From: Rhynchopus euleeides
Taxonomy: Eukaryota > Euglenozoa > Diplonemea > Diplonemida > Diplonemidae
Direction of reading: 5' to 3'
Length of the DNA: 64,000 nucleotides
NCBI GenBank assembly: GCA_963210315.1
Contig: OY723302.1
Coordinates: 806,001 to 870,000 of the forward strand
Under the pieces are notes generated by a model. The model made no database searches. It was given only the letters and a program-made list of their open reading frames with translations, and was not told where the DNA came from. The stretch's first letter is position 1. Every line of letters begins with the position of its first letter. A program made the translations under genes and the position numbers. This document shows, piece after piece, positions 29,694 through 40,479 of the stretch.

Positions 29694-30666
29694 GGCGTGG
29701 GTAGGGTAGGGTGTGGGATAACCCCCGGAGTGTGCCGGGCAGGCAGAAGAAGGGGTGGGAGATGTCAGGATGACCACGTCTTCCAAAGTCGCTCCCCCTG
29801 GGGGTGGGGGGAGGGGGGTGAGGGCGCTCTTTTGTGCGACCGGTTTTGATGAGGTTGGGGTGGGGTGGGTGGTGAAAAGAGACGGGAAGAGAGAGAGTCC
29901 CTACTCTTCAGCCCTCCCGATGTGGCATGCAGCCCAAGAATGCCAAAAAAAAGGCGTTATCGGCGAGAGAGCTAGCGAGAACTCTCCGCTGAAGAAGTGT
30001 GTGTGTACGTTGGGTCTCAAATCTGTCGGGGACTCCTTCGATCGATAGAAAGTGGCTTGATTTGGCCTTCGTTTCTGACGTGCAAAACACACATCGCGAG
30101 GGAGTCGCAGTTCAACCTGCTATACCCTGGCACGGCGAGTGAAGGCCCTTCAGCCACTTTCAGGGGGCATGATATGGGAAAGTGCGTGATGCCTGTTAGC
30201 CAACAGGTTAGATACGGGTATTGACAACCCCCCGTTTAGATACTTATGCAATAGACAAGCCTGGTAGAAAGGCTGTGGTAGGGTTTTAGAGATTCAACAA
30301 AGCAGCGTGCCCCCCCCCCCCTTCCCTCCTCCTCCTCCCCCTCTCACCTTCCCCAATCCAAACTATCGAACCAGGCAGCCCGCTCTCTTCTTCCCCTCAC
30401 TTGTCCTACCCCCATGGCCTCGCTCCTAACAGCCCCCCCACCCAAACCCACAACCTGCTTGCACACCACCAACCACTCAGAGCGATCATCCCGTCCCCAC
30501 CCCCACCCGCCGACCCCCCCTCCCCGCCTGCTTCTGCAGGGGGGAGGCAGTATTTTGCACATTTACACGTAACGCAGAGCGTCAGGCGAGGGGCAGTCCC
30601 TCGGATCGGTGGGGTTCCCGTGCGTCCTGCGGGCCGGTCCCCTTCTGGGGTCGGCCTGCAGACACC
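29694..30666. other. Intergenic region between TRIM-like and PP4R3 genes
   Basis: About 970 bases with no supported gene. It contains G-runs (about 29800-29820), a C-run at 30310-30320 and CT-rich sequence leading to the ATG at 30667. The 3' UTR of the TRIM-like gene and the promoter/5' UTR of the PP4R3 gene must lie here; no TATA box or polyadenylation signal stood out. Confidence 0.5.
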
Positions 30667-33600
30667 ATGTCGGAGGACGAGGAGGAGAACGAAACCCCAG
30701 AGGTGCAGGTCTACCATTTTGACAGCACCCTTGGGTCGTGGGAGGACCACGGGTGTGGGTTCGTGACTGTGGTATGTCCCGCGTGTTGTCTCCATTTGTT
30801 TTTGGGCAGGCTATCTGTGTGTCATGCCAGCAGCGTCCGATATCCCCGCACTGCATTCATCATTCACCGTTCGACGTGCAACGAGGATTGTTTTGTTCCT
30901 GGATATGCAAGAGCCAGTGTTTTTCAGCTCTTGATGTGCTATCGATTTTGCCTCACCCACACAGGTCGCGGGGGACGAGCCCTATCTCGAAGTGGTTGGC
31001 GAAGGCAAGGTGCTGCTGCACGACCCGATCACCGCCGATACGCAGTACACCATCGAGGGTGAGAGCGGGATCACATTCTGGAGCAAGCAGGACAATGTGG
31101 AAAAGGCTCTGAGCTTCGACCAGGATTTCCTTTGCCAGCGGATACGCGAGAAAATTGCGATCGTCGCCCATACCAAGACCTCCAGGCTGCCGGAGGATCT
31201 GACGTGCGAAGGCCTGAAGGACATCGCCGGCCTGACGGAGCAGCTCAAGGCCTCCATACCGACCCTATCCTCCTGGGTGATGCAAGCGGGCATCATCAAA
31301 CAGCTCCTCAGCTTCTTCCACTGGGCGGGGAAGGTGGATCCGGAGATCACCTGCCGTGCACTGCATACCACGGTGCTCCTGATCCATTCCATCGTCACGT
31401 CCCTTCTTCAGGTGGGCAGTGTGAAGATTCTTGCTGCCGTCACCGCAGATGTCAGCATTTGGCTCCATTACCTGATGCTGGTGGATTATGTCGACTCGAC
31501 AGCAAAGCGGCAACTGCAATTCACATCCGAAAACCTCCCAGCGTCCTTCACAGGGCCTGTATCGATTGAGCTTCTGTCTGAGGAAGCTCCACCCTGGACC
31601 TCCTCCGCGATCAAATGGGTCCACACCCTTGGGTTTGGCGCAGGCCTGCAGAAGCACAAGACAGTGGGGAAGTTTAAATCGAAGGAGGTGAACTCACGCA
31701 TCCACCAGACGGGGCGTGCGAACTACTGGATCGAGCACATGATTATTCCGGAGAGCGTGAACTCCGTCCCCATCCCCTCCGCACAGCCCTGCTCTGTGAC
31801 AGGCGGCGCCTGGGAGGCTTGCATCGTGGCTCTCAAAGGGCTCGTGCAGCAGAATCAGGTTGTGCTTGTCTCCCTGATTGTGAAGGACTCCGTGTTCCTC
31901 TCGCAGCTCTTCAAGGCGATGGCAACACAGCAGTACCCCCAGACGAAGGACCGCTACATGCTGCTGAGCGAGCTGTTCATGCTGGGCGAGGCAGCCCTGC
32001 CGCATGGTGTCGACCTCTGCACAGAGCTGGCGCGGCACGGCCTGTTCGTGGCCCTCTTCAAGGGGCTCGATCAGGGGGGTGAGGAGGCGACGCAGTCGGC
32101 AAGCCTGTTGGAGTACAGCGTGGGTGGGGGTCCGAAGCCCTGCACAGATGGGAGTGCGCTGAAGACCCACCTGGCGCTGGGGGGGAATTCGATGAACAAC
32201 ATCGGGAAGTGGCGCATGACAGAGTCGAAGCCGGATCTGTTTATCTCGCTTGCGAAGGCGTGCGTCGACTCCTCGTCGGAAAGCGCCGTGCGAGCTGCAG
32301 AGCATGTGATCGACATCCTCGACAAAATCCTCACCGCAAACTACGCGCGTGTCGACAACCCGACCCCCGCAGCCAAGCTCAGCGAGCTGGACGTGCGGGT
32401 CCTCGACTGCGTCGTCAAGTTTGTCCTCCCCTACCTGATGGAGCACCTCGCCTGCACATCTGCAGGGCAGTGCTACGACGTGCTCTCCCTGCTGGGGCGG
32501 CACCTCGAGCGGGAGAGTGCAGAGGTATGTCGGTGAGGGCGCTGCTGGGGGGGAGGGGGGGTGTACAGCAAGAGGTGCTCGGGGTGAGTTTGGCAAGAAT
32601 TCAACTTTTTGCGTGTGTGTGGCGTGACGGGCTGAGCATAAGCGATTGCTGTCGGTACGACCCCCGGCGCCAAACAAAATTGGGTTTTGCCGTGTGGCAC
32701 AAAAAAATAGCGGGTGTGTGTATGGGGGGGGGGGGGTAAGGTTCCCCCCCTTGGGCTCTGTCAACGAAAATGACCAAAAGGGGAAAAAAAGGCATGAAAA
32801 CGACACACGCAGATACTGCACCAACAAGAAATCTAATCAAACCTTTTCTGCATGGCAACGGTTCACCCTGCACAGATCTGCGAGCTGGACAGCCAGTGGC
32901 GAGCCCTCGTGAAGATGGAGGTCGGGGGCTTCCTCGTCAACAGCGCAGCCTTCGACCCCAACGGCTGCCTGGCCTGCCTGCTGCGGCAGCACGCCTCACG
33001 GCGCCACATCGCTGCCGCCGTGGTCCGGCTGCACCGCTGCATCCTGCTGCTGGGTCCGGAGGTGGCGGAGCGGTACCGCAGCGCCAAGGCATATGGCTCT
33101 GTCATGAGCCTCTTCCTTGCAGGGGATCCAACGCGCAGCGGCCTGCTCAACTCTTCCGTGTTGGGGATGCTGTCAGCTGCAAAAGCGCACTCGCAGCTGG
33201 CAGTTGACATCTTCCGGACCTACCATCGCACGGTGTTCTCGCAGAGATATGTCACGGCCATCAGCGGGCTGCGCGAGTTTATCGCCGAAATCAGCGACGG
33301 CGACAAATCCGCAGCAGAGCAGCACTCCCTCGAGCTGGAGGCCCGGAAGGCTGACGAGGTGCCTGCTGAGATCGAGAAGGCGCTTTCTGCACTGGCCACA
33401 GTGGAGTCGCTGCGCACCCAGCTGCTGAGCCACTATCTCGCCCTCTGCGACGCTGCGGGGCAGAAGCCTCAGCCGCCACAGAGCGAGATTGTCGGGAAGC
33501 CCACCGTGATGGCAGTCCACAACTACTCCGAAGTCTTCGCCAAGGTGGATCTGCTGGCCCAGTGCACCGTGTCCCCCACCACCATCCAGCTCGAGTCGCC

Positions 33601-33970
33601 ACCCTCCCCCGCCCAACGGGATGAGAAGGGCAGGAAGGAGAGCGAGCAGCCGAAGAACGCATCCCCTCTGCTGCGAAAGGACAGCCTGATGTTCACCTCG
33701 AAGAAGCACCGTGACAAGGCGTATGTGGTTGTCGGTTGCGCACAGGGTGGGGCGAGGTGAGGGGGAGGGGGGGTGGGTTGGAGGGGAGGTGGGGTGGGGT
33801 GGGGCTGTGTGGATGTGTGTATGTGTGTATTTAGCGGAAAGTGATTCTGATCCCCCCCCCCCCCTCACAGGAAGCCGCAGGTGGCTGAAGGGGATCCAGG
33901 GGTGACGCACCATCCGCAGCCGCCGCGGAGGAAGAACAGTTTTGGGCGAAACCGCCCTCTGCTGCACTGA
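30667..33970 (+). CDS. PP4 regulatory subunit 3 (PP4R3/SMEK/Falafel) homologue, four exons
   Basis: Model: join 30667-30771, 30965-32524, 32876-33720, 33871-33970; 869 residues, close to the roughly 800-900 usual for the family. Introns are 193, 351 and 150 bp. All three donors read GTATGT, and acceptors are CACACAG, CTGCACAG and CCTCACAG. Joining them keeps one frame to a TGA at 33968. Residues about 13-105 match the EVH1-like N-terminus of SMEK proteins (VQVYHFDSTLGSWEDHG, TFWSKQDNVEKALSFD), which binds short proline-containing ligands. The SMK-1/DUF625 helical-repeat region follows (about 150-350), then further helical repeats (exon 3: SGLLNSSVLGMLSAA). The protein targets the PP4 catalytic subunit to substrates in DNA repair and cell-cycle control. 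No PP4 catalytic subunit is in the window. Confidence 0.88.
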
Positions 33971-36900
33971 ATGCTTGGGGGTGTGGCTTGTCGGATATCA
34001 ATGTTATTTGGTTTGCTTGCGGGATTGGTGTGAATTCTTTTCAACACCAGCTCGAAAAACTTGCTTGTTGAGCGGGGGTGACGCAGTGCGTGCAGCATAT
34101 GGGGTCAGGCCGCCCGACGGTGGACCATCGGGTTCTCAGCCAGGGAGAAACAGCTCTCACACGGAAAAGATGGGCCGCCTGTTTTTTTTGTTGGAGTTGT
34201 GCTAGCAACCAGGCACGTAGCTTGAAATTGGATTTTCAGATTTTTGCTGGTTCTGCTGGTCTGGGGTATTTTCCGGCGCTTCCCCCAAAATCCCGTCCTG
34301 ACCGAACACCGGGTTCTCCGGGGCGCGTCCGGAGGCAGGAGCAGACAGCGCCACCGTGGGTCTTCGCTACGGTGCCGAATCGATGTGTTGGTGCATTTCC
34401 TATGTGTATGCATCGGGAGAAATCGCCGAATTTTGACGAAAACTTGCCAGTAGCGAAGAACCCCACAGTCGCATATTGACAAGCACAGGCCACAGGGGGG
34501 TCTGGGGGGCGGAGCCCCCCAGCCGCCGGAGGCCACGGTAGTGAACATCTGTTCCTTCCGGGCTGAACACGGTGTGGATCTCTCCGACATCAGGTCGGAA
34601 CCCAGTCCTGCGCGGGAAGCAGTCATCGGGAGCCGAAATCCTCGTGGTTCGGGCCTGCTGCAGGGTACATCTTCGGCCTGGTGTGAGGGAAAACCCACCC
34701 ACCAAAAAAAATTCTGGGGTTTCCCGGATTTATACTTTTTTTTTTCCCCCCCCAGACCAGCAACATAGGCAACTGCTGGTCTCGAGACCAGCTGGACCCC
34801 CCAAGCTACATGCCTGCTAGCAACGCAGGAAACTTTGCTATGCAGATCATGCAGGACACACCACACCCGCAGCAGGCGTGTGGGGTGTTCTCGCGATCGA
34901 CGAATACCCACTGGTTCTTCTCTCCCCTTTCTGATTTGCAGACACAAAGTTTTTAGTTCGGCGTAGCCAACTGGGGAAACTTTCTGTGCCTTGAGCTGGA
35001 TCGTGCGATCCCCACTCACACCACTTCATCAGACCGGGGAGTACACACAAAGAGTGGGGTCTGCGTTCCAACAAACAACTCTCGGCAGTAATTGGTTTGT
35101 TGTCTCGTTTTGCTGTCACTTTACGATCCAGCGGGGGCACAGATAGTTTCTTTGGAAAGCTGTCTTCAAGAGGGTGCAGGGTAAACCTGCGGTGGCGCAA
35201 AAAATCTTGCAGAGTGCCTGTAAGAAGGTATAATCTGGGGCCGGTCTGTTTTGCAACAGGCAATGACAGGTTCTCGTGGTATTTTTCTTGAACTTTCCCT
35301 TCTTTTTATCAGTCGCCAACGGGGTTCACTACGGTGCCGAATTGGCACATTCTATCTGAGGAAATCTCCGAACTTCACCGACAACTTGCCGATCGCGATG
35401 CCCACTATATATTCCCTCCACTTCCACCGAGCACACTATTTTTTGCTTCGCGCGGCAAATCGCGAAGTACCTAAGGAAATCGTATGGCTGAATCTTTGGT
35501 ATCGACCCACCTGAGCGCCACTTCACAGGGCTACACACAACCTTGACAGCAGGTGTGCGCTCAACGCAAAGTAGTCCAGGGCTGTTCTTTTTCCAGTTTG
35601 CTGGACAGGGTGGTTTGCCTACAGGGCGTTAGGAGTACGACTTCACACACCCACACCCTTCTCAAGGAAGTGTTGCGTCCCCGTGTTCTCTCCTCGCCCT
35701 TATCCATGTGTTGGCGATTCCACAAGCCTCACTAAATACCAGGATCTGTTCAGACTTTAGTTATTGATGTGCAAAGAACATCCTGGCAACCCAGGCCAAG
35801 GCTGCCAGTGGGTGCAAGCGCATCTTTCTCGGTTCATGGTTCCTACTGGGCCCTGCCTATTGATCCGAAATTGCACACCCCACACACTCGGCAGTCTTGA
35901 CTAGCGAAGACCCTACTGGAATCACAAGGGACGACTGGATTCTGGGGACGATGAAAGGTCAATGTTGAACGAGTGTTTGCAGACGCGACCCCTTGTGAAA
36001 GACCCTGCCACTTTCTCAAGAAACCTTCTGGCAGCCGCCACCCCCCCAGTCAGGGATGAATTGGATCGGCGCGCATGTCGAGAACCAGCAGAACTCTCAC
36101 GGTCAGAGTTTCCACTCATCGACCCCTTCCGAGTTCTTGCGGACAAAAAAGACTTTCCGGGGGCCTTCGGTCCATGTCGCCGTGTATATATGCCACACTG
36201 CATGCCACACTGCAGGCCACACTGTGCCACTTTGCAGCCCAGTTGTTTGTGAGGCGGATCGCCGCTCCTCACCTTTCTGCAGCTCTGAGCGAAGTCACCC
36301 TCTCCGGGTTAAGTTTATCTCCAAACCCGGTGTCTTGTCACGCGGAAATGCCGTTGCTGTCAGGGGAAGTGGAGAGGCGGGGGGGGGGGGGGGGTGCTTG
36401 CCGTCACACACACACGCGCCCCATGCGCCTGCCAAATCACGCACACCTCGGGGGCAATCTGTGTGATTTCGTGAAATCAGCGGAACAACAATCGGCCTTC
36501 TCGCTTGCCTTCCGCAATACTCCACGAATGATCCTGCAAGCAAACCCCCAATTCTACATTTGTGCCCGACGTTCTCCCAGTCAGTCGGGAGGGTGGGGTG
36601 GGGTCTTCTCCGGGGATCCTGACTACGGAGCGCGCACTGGGACCCCCGATCTAAAAAGTCCCCCCCTCTCCACCCCCCCCCCTTTCTTGTTTCTTCCTGC
36701 TCTGGCGTGTTCCCCATGCAGCATGTGCGGGCTGTGCGGCATGATGACCGCCCTGCCGCTGGCATGTGGCATGTTGCTAACGTAACATACACAGCCAAGT
36801 TTGCATGTGGATTGACCCATCTCCTCTCCCCTCCTGAAGGCCAGATGGTCGGGGCCTGGATCAGGAGAAAAGCCAAGGCAACACCTCTCGTCAGAGGTGG

Positions 36901-37526
36901 AAGAAGGTGCACCCCGGAATATTATGCAGAGGTTTGGCAGTCATGTTGCCCCTGCCCCCACCCCACCCCACCCCACCCTCTCTCTCTCTGTCTCCAAAGT
37001 TGCCCAGGGAATCACCAGCTCTCCGCATGCATAGCTGATGGTTTTTATTTCTAGTTCCGAGGGACGGAGCGGTGCGGAGTCGCGAGGGCACGAAGGGAAA
37101 TATCACGAATGAAAGCGTGTGGGTTCTCACCTTTCTCGGTGGCCGCTCATAAAAGCGCCGACATGTAAGGCCTGTACGATCGAACACCTCTTCAGCTGCC
37201 CGGCATTGAAGCTCACAAACCACCAATCCAAGACGGCTGTTATTCCGTTATCCACAAGACGTGATACGCTGATCAACGAGCGTGCAAGGCTGTGCTCTCT
37301 CTGTTTGTGTTTTGTTCTGCGGCAATGCCGGCGCCTGCTCTCCTCCTCCTCCCAAAGTTGAGCGACTCGTTCACAGCTTCTCTTGCGTCATATCCCCCCA
37401 TCCCCACCCCTGGCGTTTACTCACGCCCAACATACCCGACTTGCCCACACAACCACCCCTCGCCCAGGAGCAATTTCCACAACGGGGACAACCGATAGAA
37501 GAGGTATTATTTGCCGTCCCAGTCAG
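33971..37526. other. Intergenic region between PP4R3 and secreted-protein genes
   Basis: About 3.5 kb without a supported gene. It contains one copy of the 60-bp hairpin repeat (34491-34554), poly-C runs and a G-run at 36380-36393. Two loosely similar stretches contain TACGGTGCCGAAT followed by GAAATC(G/T)CCGAA (about 34370-34450 and 35330-35395). Copies of GCCACACTGCATGCCACACTGC form a short direct repeat at 36190-36228. The right end, from about 37380, is C-rich leader sequence for the next gene. Confidence 0.45.
34491..34554 (+). repeat. Hairpin repeat copy (CACAGGGGGGTCTGGGG...)
   Basis: A full copy of the dispersed repeat. CCACAGGGGGGTCTG is followed by the perfect hairpin GGGGGGCGGAGCCCCCC, then AGCCGCCGGAGGCCACGG and TAGTGAACATCTGTTCC. 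It is practically identical to the copies at 481-545 and 62951-63014. Confidence 0.85.
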
Positions 37527-39044
37527 ATGGTGACGATGCGGGTCGGTCGGGTTGCATGTGTCATGGTGCTGGCTGCCAGTGCGGCATGGGCACAGTCACG
37601 GCCGTGCAGCTCCCATGAGTCGTTTTCAGACTGTGTGGGGCAACGGTGTGAGAATGACGTGCAGTACTGCGTGTGGAATGTGGCGGCAGGGTCCTGCGGG
37701 TGCCCGCGCTCTTGCTCCGAGTACTACGGGGACGTGGAGCCGTGCATCAACAGCGTGTGCCCGTCCCTCCTGCCGCAGCAGCACGTGCCGTGCAATTACA
37801 ACTACATCACGAAGAAGTGCTGGTGCCCCGAGGCTGCGGAGACGGGCGCACCGGCTACCCCTGCCCCACCCACGTCTGCGCCCCCCACATCCGCGCCTCC
37901 GACCTCTGCACCACCAACCCCCGCGCCGGCAACGCCTGCGCCCGCAACGCCGGCACCGGCACCGGCAACATATGCGCCCGGAACAACGCTTGTGCCTGCC
38001 ACAGAGGCACCCGAGCCCCCGCTGTGCAACGAGACGACGCTCGTGCTTAACCCCAGCTTCGAGATTATTACGACAACTACAAACATCGCGGAGGCGCTGG
38101 AGAATGGGCATATGCAGTCGTGGGAAGTGTCGCACGGGCACCCGACCGTGATGCCCGGTGCCCCGGGGCAGGGGCTGCGGTCTGCGTGGATGTGGTCGCA
38201 CACCGGGGCCGGCGAGGGGATTGTGACGAACGTCCCCTTTGTCGATGGGCAGACGTACCACGTGTCGATGTGGGTGACAACAGGCAATTCGGTGTCTGGG
38301 CACTTCTTCGTGAAGGCGGTGGTCGGGCTGGTGACGCAGACCACGATCTGGCCGCTTCCATCCTCCACGAATAGCGATGTAATGTATTCCAACGGGATGG
38401 TCTTCCCCGACTGGGATGAGATCTCGTTCAGCTACACCGCGACAGACGCCTTCACGCAGCTGTGGATCCACCCGTTGTGGGCCGGCGGAGCCCCGCAGGC
38501 GCAGGTGCGGGTGGACAACATCCGTGTGTGCGCAGTGGAGACCGACGCACCGGCTACCCCTGCACCGCCTACTGCACCCCCGACATCTGCGCCGCCAACC
38601 CCTGCGCCTGCAACGCCTGCACCGGCGACCCCTGCCCCGCCCACGTCTGCGCCCCCCACATCCGCGCCTCCGACCTCTGCACCCCCGACACCTGCACCGG
38701 CAACCCCTGCGCCCGCAACGCCTGCACCACCGACCCGCCCGCCTGTGGAGCGCTGTGAGGACCTGAACTTCCAGCAAGAGACGTGCATCAACACGCTGTG
38801 CCCAGGCTTCGCGGGGCAGTTCGGGAGGAGGATGTACTGTAAGTACAACGAGAAGTCCGGGGTGTGCTGGTGCCCCGAGGAGGTGGAGACGAAGGCGCCC
38901 GCCACACCCTGGCCTGTGGTCTCCGACGACTGCAGCTCGTTCCACGGCCTCCCGCGCACATGCATGTCGTCACTGTGCGTCATCAGCGGGATGAGGGCTA
39001 GTTGCAAGTACGACTACTCTTCAAACCTGTGCCTCTGCGCTTAG
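37527..39044 (+). CDS. Secreted modular protein with Cys-rich modules, Pro/Thr/Ala linkers and a jelly-roll-like domain
   Basis: 505 residues. A signal peptide (MRVGRVACVMVLAASAAWAQ, cleavage about residue 22) is followed by a Cys-rich module (about 25-105) with repeated CIN(S/T)xCP and C-W-CP patterns. A Thr/Pro/Ala linker of PPTSAPPTP units comes next (about 108-165). A domain of about 170 residues (NPSFE near its start, MWVTTGNSVSGHF, WDEISFSYTATD, VDNIRVC at its end) looks like a carbohydrate-binding-type beta sandwich. A second, very similar linker follows, then two more Cys-rich modules, each ending C-x-C. It is probably an extracellular or wall-associated protein with O-glycosylated linkers. 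The ATG at 37527 or 37536 both give the signal peptide. No catalytic motif was seen. Confidence 0.75.
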   Translation: MVTMRVGRVACVMVLAASAAWAQSRPCSSHESFSDCVGQRCENDVQYCVWNVAAGSCGCPRSCSEYYGDVEPCINSVCPSLLPQQHVPCNYNYITKKCWCPEAAETGAPATPAPPTSAPPTSAPPTSAPPTPAPATPAPATPAPAPATYAPGTTLVPATEAPEPPLCNETTLVLNPSFEIITTTTNIAEALENGHMQSWEVSHGHPTVMPGAPGQGLRSAWMWSHTGAGEGIVTNVPFVDGQTYHVSMWVTTGNSVSGHFFVKAVVGLVTQTTIWPLPSSTNSDVMYSNGMVFPDWDEISFSYTATDAFTQLWIHPLWAGGAPQAQVRVDNIRVCAVETDAPATPAPPTAPPTSAPPTPAPATPAPATPAPPTSAPPTSAPPTSAPPTPAPATPAPATPAPPTRPPVERCEDLNFQQETCINTLCPGFAGQFGRRMYCKYNEKSGVCWCPEEVETKAPATPWPVVSDDCSSFHGLPRTCMSSLCVISGMRASCKYDYSSNLCLCA

Positions 39045-40479
39045 TGGTGCGCCATCGTTGCCGTGGCTTACATGGGGTTTCATTTGCCTCGTGCCCTCGC
39101 GCCGTGCCGCCGTGCTCGCACTGGCGCGACACTCGTTCACTTTCTGGGCGGGGCGGGGCTCCGAAAACACACACGAGCTCCCCTTCCCCCTTTCAAAACC
39201 ATCGCATTCGCAAGAATGACCCCATCCCTTCTTTAGCTTGACGTACAGCTGGGTTCTCCCCGTCCCCGTCCCCGTCCCCAACCCACCTCACCCTCTCCAC
39301 ACGCGGCGTTCGTGTTGTGCATCTTCACTTACCAGCGCCGAGACAGACACTGGTGGCATGCGCTCTTTGATCAGCAGGTGCGTGCCGCTTGCCTGCCTCC
39401 CCGTTGTGTTCGCGTGGCGCTGTGCCCCCTCACCGAGACGGGTTGTCCACAGCACCCGTTGGCCGTTGGCCGCTTGTCTTTTTTCACCATTCCCGTCCAG
39501 GGTGGCGGGGGAGGGGTGCATACCAGTGCCACCTCCTGCGCCCCTCTCCCCGACCGACTGGCGGGCGGGTTAACTTGCCACTCGTTTTCTCGCCTTTCTA
39601 CACACTTGACACATGATGTGTGCCTCTTATGAATCTCGGCCCCCCCGCTGATCATTCCCGCGCCATCCTCTCCCTCTCTCTCTGCTAACCTACCGCCCCG
39701 TTGACGACATGCTCTCGAGCCGTGGCAGAACAGTGGCGCTGCGCTTCTCGCGCGCCTGTTTTGCTCTTGGCTTGTGACATGCCCACCTCCGGACCCCCTC
39801 GCCCCTCCCATGCCATGCCACAACCCCTCCCCCCCGTTGCCATTTTCGCACGGCTTCGGTATTCCTCTGATGCGTTGGTGCAGCCTTCCAACAGATGCTG
39901 CTATTGCATTTGCGGCTGCTGTTGCCGTGTTCTTGTTGCTGTTTGTATACACCTGCTCCGCTTTGCCCATCCGACGCCACTGTGCTCCCCCCTCTCCCTT
40001 GAGGGGTGTGTGGAAGGTGACCGCTGGGTAGGAAGATGAAAGTAGAACTCGTGTCATCGCCAGCGCCGTCGTCGCGGTGTGCGTGTGTGTATGTGTTGGA
40101 GGATCCCGCTCTAAGGGTGTTGCACGGGTCACCCCCTTCGCTGCACTCACCCCCCAGCGACACACCGGCGGGGAGCAGGAGCGTATAGTAAAAGGCACCC
40201 GCTTGGCTGAATGACGCGACAGTACCCCACACCCACACCCCACCCCCTTGGCTTTCTGAGCTACCTGGGCGCAGCATGTTGTGCCTGACAAGAGGGCCTG
40301 TGTGGAAGACACGGCTGCATAATCGAATGAACAACCACACCGCACACTAACAACAACACCAACACACACGTGCGGTTCTCCCAAAACATAGCAAAATCCA
40401 CCCACCCAGCCTCACCCAGCTGCGCCGCGCCGCGTCCCTCTGGGAGGGGGGGGGGGGTGGGTGGTGCTTGCGCGGTGCT
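39045..40479. other. Intergenic region between secreted protein and phosphatase genes
   Basis: About 1.4 kb, C-rich, with no supported gene. Open frames on both strands here have low-complexity or shadow character. It contains the 3' UTR of the secreted-protein gene and, from about 40330, ACAACAACACCAACACACAC-type sequence and a G-run (40447-40457) just before the phosphatase start. Confidence 0.5.

Noticed and set aside
37626..38945. 439-codon minus-strand frame opposite the secreted protein
   Set aside because: Arg/Cys/Gly-rich shadow produced by the G/C third positions of the real gene.
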